From Chromatiales bacterium (lineage in GTDB: Bacteria; Pseudomonadota; Gammaproteobacteria; UBA6429; Thiohalophilaceae), in NCBI GenBank assembly GCA_027076325.1, contig JALTJZ010000069.1, forward strand, positions 1 through 33,542: a stretch of 33,542 nt of DNA, in the 5' to 3' direction. The position numbers and the translations under genes were made by a program. Positions 26,910 through 33,542 of this stretch are shown one piece after another. Under the pieces are notes generated by a model that was not told the DNA's origin, searched no databases, and was given only the letters and a program-made list of their open reading frames with translations. Position 1 is the first letter of the stretch. Every line of letters begins with the position of its first letter.

Positions 26910-28451
26910 CTAGTAAGTGCTATTTGCTTTAAATGCTTCGATAGCCGCTTTCATTTCGGCAGCAATATCATCATTGTAATCGCCAGTATCATTAATTTTT
27001 GCAATTAAATCGGCATTGTTGGCTTTTAAGTAAGCTTGCATAGCCGCTTCAAAAGCAACAACCTTATTGACGTCAACATCATTTAAGAAACCTTCGTTAG
27101 CCGCAAACAATGAAAATGCCTGTTCAGCAACACTCATTGGCGAATACTGGAACTGCTTCATTAATTCCGTTACACGTTGACCTAACTCAATCTGGTTACG
27201 TGTCGCTTCATCCAGATCCGAGGCAAACTGTGCGAATGCTGCAAGCTCACGATATTGTGCTAATGCTAAGCGTGTACCACCACCAAGCTTTTTGATAATT
27301 TTAGTTTGCGCTGCACCACCCACTCGCGATACAGACAAGCCCGCATTAATTGCTGGGCGAATACCGGAATTAAACAAATCGGATTCCAGAAAGATTTGAC
27401 CATCAGTAATCGAAATGACGTTAGTGGGGACAAAGGCAGATACGTCACCCGCCTGTGTTTCGATAATCGGCAAAGCGGTTAAAGAGCCGGTTTGACCTTT
27501 TACTGCACCATTCGTGATTTTTTCTACCTGCTCAGCATTAATACGTGAAGAGCGCTCAAGTAAACGTGAATGCAGATAGAAAACGTCACCCGGATAAGCT
27601 TCCCGGCCTGGTGGACGACGTAATAATAAGGATACCTGACGATAAGCCCATGCTTGTTTGGTTAAATCATCATAAACAATCAGCGCATCTTCGCCTTTAT
27701 CACGAAAGAATTCACCCATTGAGCAACCGGCATACGGAGCAATATATTGCATTGCCGCAGACTCAGCCGCTGAGGCTGCAACAATAATTGTATGTGCTAA
27801 TGCACCATGTTCTTCCAGCTTGCGCACAACCGCTGCAACTGAAGAGGCTTTTTGGCCAATCGCAACATAAATACATTTAACACCGGTGTCTTTTTGATTA
27901 ATGATGGCATCAATCGCAACTGCGGTTTTACCGGTTTGCCTGTCACCAATGATTAATTCACGCTGACCTCGGCCAACGGGCACCATTGCGTCAATCGCTT
28001 TTAAGCCGGTTTGTACTGGCTGATCAACAGATTGACGCTCAATAACACCCGGTGCGATTTTTTCAATCGGTGCCGATTGTTTTGCGTTGATAGGGCCTTT
28101 GCCATCAATAGGCTCACCCAGTGCGTTAACAACACGGCCTAGTAATTCTTCACCTGTTGGCACTTCTAAAATTCGACCGGTACATTTAACCTTGTCGCCT
28201 TCAGTAATGTTGCCGTAGTCACCTAAAATAACCGCACCAACAGAGTCGCGCTCCAGATTAAGTGCCAGACCATAGACGTTGCCAGGGAACTCTATCATTT
28301 CACCGTACATTACGTCGGCAAGACCATGAATTCGTACTACGCCATCGGCAAGAGCGACAACCGTGCCTTCGTTTTGAGCTTCGCTTACTTTTTCAAAGCT
28401 CTCGATTCGTTGCTTAATCAGTTCACTGATTTCAGATGGATTAAGTTGCAT
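26910..28451 (-). CDS. atpA: ATP synthase F1 subunit alpha
   Basis: Non-catalytic nucleotide-binding subunit of F1. It has the N-terminal [14 protein letters not shown] helix, the Walker A motif GDRQTGKTA near residue 170, and the conserved arginine-finger region ([11 protein letters not shown], near 373). At 513 aa it has the same length as the E. coli protein. GAGGAAAC precedes the ATG. It lies 25 bases after atpH. Confidence 0.98.
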   Translation of the reverse strand: MQLNPSEISELIKQRIESFEKVSEAQNEGTVVALADGVVRIHGLADVMYGEMIEFPGNVYGLALNLERDSVGAVILGDYGNITEGDKVKCTGRILEVPTGEELLGRVVNALGEPIDGKGPINAKQSAPIEKIAPGVIERQSVDQPVQTGLKAIDAMVPVGRGQRELIIGDRQTGKTAVAIDAIINQKDTGVKCIYVAIGQKASSVAAVVRKLEEHGALAHTIIVAASAAESAAMQYIAPYAGCSMGEFFRDKGEDALIVYDDLTKQAWAYRQVSLLLRRPPGREAYPGDVFYLHSRLLERSSRINAEQVEKITNGAVKGQTGSLTALPIIETQAGDVSAFVPTNVISITDGQIFLESDLFNSGIRPAINAGLSVSRVGGAAQTKIIKKLGGGTRLALAQYRELAAFAQFASDLDEATRNQIELGQRVTELMKQFQYSPMSVAEQAFSLFAANEGFLNDVDVNKVVAFEAAMQAYLKANNADLIAKINDTGDYNDDIAAEMKAAIEAFKANSTY

Positions 28452-28476
28452 GATGTTTCCTCAAATTTTAAATCTG

Positions 28477-29013
28477 TTAGCGCATTAACGAGTGTGTCAG
28501 ATCATCAAGGTGACGCGTTACTGTTCCGTCTATCACCATGTCACCTGCGCGAATAATCGCGCCACCAATTAATGTCTCGTCAACGCGCATGGTCAATGAA
28601 ATATCACGACCGAGGCGTTTCTTTAAGCCTGCTACTATATTTTTTTCCTGTTCATCAGAAAGAGGGAAGGCTGAAATAACTTCAGCATCCAGTGTTCCTT
28701 CTGAATCTGCACGGAACTGCTCATAAGCAATTACAATGTCAGACAAGATGTTTAAGCGTTTATTCTCAGCTAAAATACGAATAAAGTTTTTGCCTTCTGC
28801 GTTAAGCTTGTCACCACAAATATCTAGAAATAAAGCCACAATGTCTTTATCTTTTACATGTGGGCTTTCAATTGCTTCAGCCATATTCTTGTCACTGGCA
28901 ACCATAGCTGCCAGATCCAGCATCTCTGACCATATGCTTAAATCACTTTTAGCTTTTGCTATATCAAAAGCGGCTTGTGCATAAGGACGTGCAATTGTGC
29001 TGTTTTCTGCCAT
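28477..29013 (-). CDS. atpH: ATP synthase F1 subunit delta
   Basis: Peripheral-stalk subunit that joins F1 to the b subunits. The N-terminal helical domain starts STIARPYAQAAFDIAK, typical for delta, and the C-terminal part has VDETLIGGAIIRAGDMVIDGT, the conserved OSCP signature. The length of 178 is normal. It follows atpF by 11 bases. AAGGA precedes the ATG. Confidence 0.96.
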   Translation of the reverse strand: MAENSTIARPYAQAAFDIAKAKSDLSIWSEMLDLAAMVASDKNMAEAIESPHVKDKDIVALFLDICGDKLNAEGKNFIRILAENKRLNILSDIVIAYEQFRADSEGTLDAEVISAFPLSDEQEKNIVAGLKKRLGRDISLTMRVDETLIGGAIIRAGDMVIDGTVTRHLDDLTHSLMR

Positions 29014-29024
29014 TATCGCATTCC

Positions 29025-29495
29025 TTAAAGTTGAGCAACCAGGTCGTTAAGCAAGTCTTCATTTGCTTTCGCATCAATTTCTTTCTTTAAAACCTTGCCC
29101 GCACCCTGAACCGCTAGTGTTACCACCTGACCCCGCAGCGCTTCACGCGCACGGTGTGCTTCTTGCTCAATCTCTGCGTTTGCAGCTGTAACAATACGCT
29201 CTGCTTCAACCCGTGCTATATCTTTAGACTCTTCCACTATTTCACTTGCCCGCTTATCGGCTTGCGAGATAATATCCTGTGCTTTGTCTTTTGCTTCTTT
29301 CAAAATTTCAATTGCACGCTTCTTTGCAAGCTCTTCTTCGTGCTGACCTTTTTCTGCGGCTGCAAGACCGTCAGCAATTTTTGCTTTCCGTTCTTCCAGG
29401 GCACTCATAATAGGAGGCCAGACAAATTTCATGCAAAACATAACAAAAACAAAGAATGTTATTAATTGTGCAATAAGCGTTAAATTAATGTTCAT
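29025..29495 (-). CDS. atpF: ATP synthase Fo subunit b
   Basis: Peripheral-stalk subunit: one N-terminal membrane helix (about 5-25, [20 protein letters not shown]) followed by a long charged helix that dimerises and reaches up to F1. The 156-aa length equals that of E. coli b. Only one b gene is present, so a homodimer is expected. AAGG precedes the ATG. A 73-base spacer separates it from atpE. Confidence 0.97.
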   Translation of the reverse strand: MNINLTLIAQLITFFVFVMFCMKFVWPPIMSALEERKAKIADGLAAAEKGQHEEELAKKRAIEILKEAKDKAQDIISQADKRASEIVEESKDIARVEAERIVTAANAEIEQEAHRAREALRGQVVTLAVQGAGKVLKKEIDAKANEDLLNDLVAQL

Positions 29496-29568
29496 AGTTG
29501 AACCTTAAACTCTAAATTAATATTTTAAAAATTTTCGTACGTGCATCGACTGCCGACTGCGATAAAAT

Positions 29569-29826
<258 letters not shown>

Positions 29827-29885
29827 TTAATAATTAATAATTAAAATTCGTTAATAAAAATGTTAAATCTGTTTTAACCGTTTCT

Positions 29886-30785
<900 letters not shown>

Positions 30786-30826
30786 CTAAAATTTTAAAAT
30801 TCGTTTATTTTCATTGGCTTAAGCCA

Positions 30827-31219
30827 TTACTTGTGCCGGGTTACGCCATAACTGGTCTTACTAAACCAAAAGCCAAGCTGAGCCGCAATAAACCCTGCCA
30901 GAATACCGACAGGTGACAGTTTGAGCCAGGCCATCCCAATCGCAAGCAAAGCGACAACCAATATAAAGCGCAAAATAATGCCTTTAAACAGCTCAACCGT
31001 GTTAACCGCGTGGGTTTTATCGGCAGATTGGGTTGCTATCATTAGCTTCCAGCCAAAAAAAAGGGTGCTGACCACTACAATGACCCCGCCATACAGCGTC
31101 GACCATAAAAATTCGTTGCCTTTGAGTAGCGTTGCAGTCGCAGCGACAATTAAAACCAGCCCTATCTGGGTCAGCGCTACCTTGCGTACAGTGTGGGAAA
31201 GCGCATTATTTGCTGACAT
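30827..31219 (-). CDS. atpI: ATP synthase subunit I (AtpI)
   Basis: Small membrane protein thought to help assemble the c-ring. Four hydrophobic segments are visible in 130 residues (about 17-33, 37-55, 85-103, 106-122), and the position as first gene of the atp operon supports the identity, since the sequence itself is poorly conserved. GAGGTAGC lies just before the ATG at 31219. The promoter is at 31294-31322. Confidence 0.88.
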   Translation of the reverse strand: MSANNALSHTVRKVALTQIGLVLIVAATATLLKGNEFLWSTLYGGVIVVVSTLFFGWKLMIATQSADKTHAVNTVELFKGIILRFILVVALLAIGMAWLKLSPVGILAGFIAAQLGFWFSKTSYGVTRHK

Positions 31220-31293
31220 TGCTACCTCAAATATCGAGTGGAAAATAAGGGTGAATGCCCCTGAAAAATCACACTCAAGCTCTAAGCGCGCGC

Positions 31294-31322
31294 AGTATAA
31301 TCGTTGCCCCTTTCTGGGTCAA
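31294..31322 (-). promoter_or_regulatory. Sigma-70 promoter of the atp operon
   Basis: On the minus strand TTGACC (31322-31317) and TATACT (31299-31294) are separated by exactly 17 bp, each one mismatch from consensus. A GC-rich stretch (GCGCGC) follows the -10. Transcription would begin near 31287, about 70 bases before the atpI ATG. Confidence 0.85.
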
Positions 31323-31415
31323 TAACCAAGGCTAATATCCATATAAATTAACCCTCTTTATAAATCGGCCAGTATAAATCAGGGGAAAACACCTTACCTT
31401 AATGCTTTTACGCCA

Positions 31416-32309
31416 TTATTTAATGTGCTCCAGAATACCATCCAGCTCGTCTAAACTATTATATTGAATGACCAGCTTACCTTTTCCTTTGACGCTATGT
31501 TGGCAGGTTACTTTTGCGCCTAGAACCTCGGACAAACGATTTTGTAAATCACTGATATGCAAATCATTCGCAATATTTTCTTTTTTGTTTTTAGGCGATG
31601 GGTTTAATAACTTGCGAACATGTGCCTCGGTTTCCCGTACCGACAAACCTTTGCTAATCACGATATTGGCAACGCCTGGTTGCAATGTCACTTCTAACGA
31701 GAGCAGGGCGCGGGCATGACCCATTTCAATATCGCCATGTGCAAGCATTTCTTTTACACCGGCATCTAAACTTAATAATCGTAAAAGATTGGAAACCGCA
31801 GCGCGCGAACGACCCACGGCATCAGCTGCTTCCTGATGGGTTAAGCCAAACTCCTGAATCAAGCGGTCTAGCGAGCTGGCTTCTTCAATGGGATTTAAAT
31901 CTTCACGTTGAATATTTTCGATTAACGAAACGGCGATGGCTTCCTCGTCGCTGTATTTTTTTACCACCACCGGCACATCAGGCAAGCCCGCCAGTTGTGC
32001 GGCACGCCAGCGACGTTCGCCAGCAATAATTTCATACTTTGGTTTTGCAGGGTCAACGCTGATCGAGCGCACTATAATAGGTTGGATAATCCCTTGCTTG
32101 CCGATGGAGTCCGCTAGCTCCTGAAGTTGTTCTTCATGAAACTCGGTTCGCGGCTGATAACGGCCACGCACCATTTGCTCAACCGGTAGTTTTTTTAAGC
32201 CTTCCGTTGCCTGACTCGATTGTGTTTGATCGCCGGAAACGGGCGTTTGTTTTTTGGCGCTTGATCCCAAAAGAGCACTAAGATCCCGGCCTAATCCGCG
32301 TTTTTTCAT
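31416..32309 (-). CDS. parB: Chromosome partitioning protein ParB
   Basis: Binds parS sites near the origin and spreads as a CTP-dependent clamp, working with ParA to segregate chromosomes. It begins MKKRGLGRDLSALLG, typical of chromosomal ParB. The N-terminal domain has RGRYQPRTEF and the CTP-binding GERRWRAAQLAGL (near 117-129), followed by the helix-turn-helix (LTHQEAADAVGRSRAAVSNLLRL in overlapping parts) and a C-terminal dimerisation domain. The length of 297 is normal. It follows parA by about 40 bases. I found no full parS consensus in the window. Confidence 0.95.
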   Translation of the reverse strand: MKKRGLGRDLSALLGSSAKKQTPVSGDQTQSSQATEGLKKLPVEQMVRGRYQPRTEFHEEQLQELADSIGKQGIIQPIIVRSISVDPAKPKYEIIAGERRWRAAQLAGLPDVPVVVKKYSDEEAIAVSLIENIQREDLNPIEEASSLDRLIQEFGLTHQEAADAVGRSRAAVSNLLRLLSLDAGVKEMLAHGDIEMGHARALLSLEVTLQPGVANIVISKGLSVRETEAHVRKLLNPSPKNKKENIANDLHISDLQNRLSEVLGAKVTCQHSVKGKGKLVIQYNSLDELDGILEHIK

Positions 32310-32348
32310 ATTTAACTGCTTAATTTCTTAAAAATTTATTAACTGGAA

Positions 32349-33137
32349 CTAATGCACAGCAGCAATGGCCGCTTCATCTTTACGAATAATTTCACCGGCC
32401 AGCGCCAAATAGGCGAGGGCGCCGCGTGATGATTTATCATAATTAATAATCGGTACACCATGGCTTGGCGCTTCGGCTAACCGAACATTACGAGGGATAA
32501 TGGTGCGATAAACCTGATCAGGGAAATGCACTAACAACTGGCCAGAAACATCATTGGCCAGGTTATTGCGCGGGTCAAACATGGTGCGCAACATCCCTTC
32601 GATTTGTAAATTCGGGTTAACGGTTTCACGAATACCTTCTACCGTTTCGAGCAACGCCGACAAACCTTCCAGCGCATAATATTCACACTGCATTGGAATC
32701 ATAACCGAATCGGCTGCAACTAATGCATTGAGTGTCAGCATATTAAGTGACGGAGGGCAGTCAATAAGAATATAATCGTATAAAGATTTTAAATTACTTA
32801 ATGCCATCCGTAATGAAAGTTCGGCATTCATTTCACCTTTTAAACTGACTTCAGCAACGGTTAAGTCGCCATTGGCTGGCATCACGTCGTAACCCGCGTC
32901 TTCACGCATGTCGATAATTAAATCTTCTGGTTTAATGCCGCCAGTTAACATATCACCAGTGGTGGCTTGAACATCGTGCTTATCCACACCACTGCCCATG
33001 GTGGCATTGCCTTGTGGATCCATATCGATAAGTAAAACCTTGCGCTTAGTCGCAGCAAGTGAAGCGGCCAAATTGATACACGTGGTGGTTTTGCCCACGC
33101 CGCCTTTCTGATTGGTAATGGCAATGATACGCGCCAT
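32349..33137 (-). CDS. parA: Chromosome partitioning ATPase ParA (Soj)
   Basis: Walker-type ATPase that forms DNA-bound gradients moving ParB-parS complexes. The deviant Walker A motif KGGVGKTT is at 11-18, the Walker A' Asp lies in LLIDMDPQGNATMG near 40, and Walker B is in YILIDCPPSL. I place the start at 33137 (MARIIAITNQ), which has AAGGGG seven bases upstream; a GTG six codons earlier would overlap that ribosome binding site. The product is 262 aa. The lack of an N-terminal extension is typical of chromosomal Soj rather than plasmid ParA. It lies between rsmG and parB. Confidence 0.95.
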   Translation of the reverse strand: MARIIAITNQKGGVGKTTTCINLAASLAATKRKVLLIDMDPQGNATMGSGVDKHDVQATTGDMLTGGIKPEDLIIDMREDAGYDVMPANGDLTVAEVSLKGEMNAELSLRMALSNLKSLYDYILIDCPPSLNMLTLNALVAADSVMIPMQCEYYALEGLSALLETVEGIRETVNPNLQIEGMLRTMFDPRNNLANDVSGQLLVHFPDQVYRTIIPRNVRLAEAPSHGVPIINYDKSSRGALAYLALAGEIIRKDEAAIAAVH

Positions 33138-33185
33138 GCTCCGTCCCCTTAACACTTCGTCAATTAAATGCTTTGTTAGTCAATT

Positions 33186-33542
33186 TTAATTTTTTCGAAT
33201 CCGCACTAAATGCCGCTCTGCATCCAGCCCCGGCACATCGACCGATTCTGTGGTTTCAATGTTTATCTTGGCAGCCAAATTCCGATATTTAGCTGACTGA
33301 AAAACGTCGTCGATTTCCTGTTTAGGATAACTCCCTTTGAGCGCAAGGAACAGTCCTTTATTCGCACACTGGCTATACGTTTTACTCAAAAAATCAACCA
33401 GCGAAAACGTAGCTCGGCACATAACCGTGTTAAACTGTTGATTTATATTAATTTTCTCAGCCCGCCCGGTAATAACGGTGACGTTCTTTAAATCCAGCTC
33501 GATCACCGCCTGAGTCACAAAGCGGGTTTTTTTGCTATTGCT
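33186..33542 (-). CDS. rsmG: 16S rRNA (guanine-N7) methyltransferase RsmG, C-terminal part
   Basis: SAM-dependent enzyme that methylates a guanine (G527 in E. coli numbering) of 16S rRNA. The frame is open to the window end, so the N-terminal part with the SAM motif is missing; 118 codons remain. The visible part (SNSKKTRFVTQAVIEL, then VITGRAEK, VMCRATFSLVDFL, FLALKGSYPKQEI, RHLVRIRKN) matches the C-terminal half of RsmG. Position directly before parA is the conserved arrangement. A GTG at 33518 could be mistaken for a start but lies inside the conserved domain. Confidence 0.92.
   Translation of the reverse strand, partial: SNSKKTRFVTQAVIELDLKNVTVITGRAEKININQQFNTVMCRATFSLVDFLSKTYSQCANKGLFLALKGSYPKQEIDDVFQSAKYRNLAAKINIETTESVDVPGLDAERHLVRIRKN

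Noticed and set aside
32980-32988. Perfect DnaA box TTATCCACA inside parA
   Set aside because: Only one box is seen, it lies in coding sequence, and there is no AT-rich unwinding region or cluster, so it does not indicate an origin.

Overview
The window is chromosomal DNA from a gammaproteobacterium. The clearest sign is the conserved block rsmG-parA-parB-atpIBEFHAGDC-(slyD)-glmU-glmS in its right-hand 14 kb, the arrangement usual near the replication origin in this class. Other class-typical genes agree: ubiE-ubiJ, ubiD, srkA (yihE), prlC with a TIGR04211-type SH3 protein, ygiQ, and an EF-G of the second-paralog kind. By eye the DNA is moderately AT-rich. A PPi-type phosphofructokinase would fit a methylotroph, methanotroph or sulfur oxidiser, but the genus cannot be named from this window alone.

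Layout. 1-125: last codons of an IS3-family transposase and its right terminal repeat. 126-512: no gene, only the terminator of the phosphofructokinase. 513-4092 (minus): PPi-phosphofructokinase with a lysine-rich N-terminal tail, a small conserved hypothetical protein, ubiJ and ubiE. A 67-bp repeat lies in inverted orientation on both sides of ubiJ. 4207-5578 (minus): two unrecognised genes, a lipoprotein and a membrane-anchored protein. 5680-8263 (minus): a ferredoxin-flavin reductase fusion and ubiD. 8466-11398 (minus): SH3-domain protein and oligopeptidase A. 11502-12497 (plus): srkA, followed by a small MITE-like inverted repeat and a bidirectional terminator. 12657-14750 (minus): EF-G. 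14751-15189: long intergenic region with the probable EF-G promoter. 15190-15510 (minus): small hypothetical protein. 15639-19873 (plus): glutathione reductase, gamma-carbonic anhydrase family protein, YgiQ. 19932-23332 (minus): glmS and glmU. 23404-23898 (minus): slyD. 24001-31219 (minus): complete F1Fo ATP synthase operon with a clear sigma-70 promoter. 31416-33542 (minus): parB, parA and the C-terminal part of rsmG, cut by the window end.

How the genes work together. ubiE, ubiJ, ubiD and perhaps the reductase next to ubiD serve ubiquinone biosynthesis. The atp genes use the proton gradient built by the respiratory chain. GlmS and GlmU feed UDP-GlcNAc into peptidoglycan and lipopolysaccharide. 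ParA, ParB and RsmG serve chromosome segregation and 16S rRNA methylation. Most of the window is ordinary housekeeping DNA and I found no clear new multi-gene system. The points most worth a second look are the histone-like tail on the phosphofructokinase, the inverted 67-bp repeats around ubiJ, the hairpin-containing spacers within the atp operon, and the MITE-like element after srkA.
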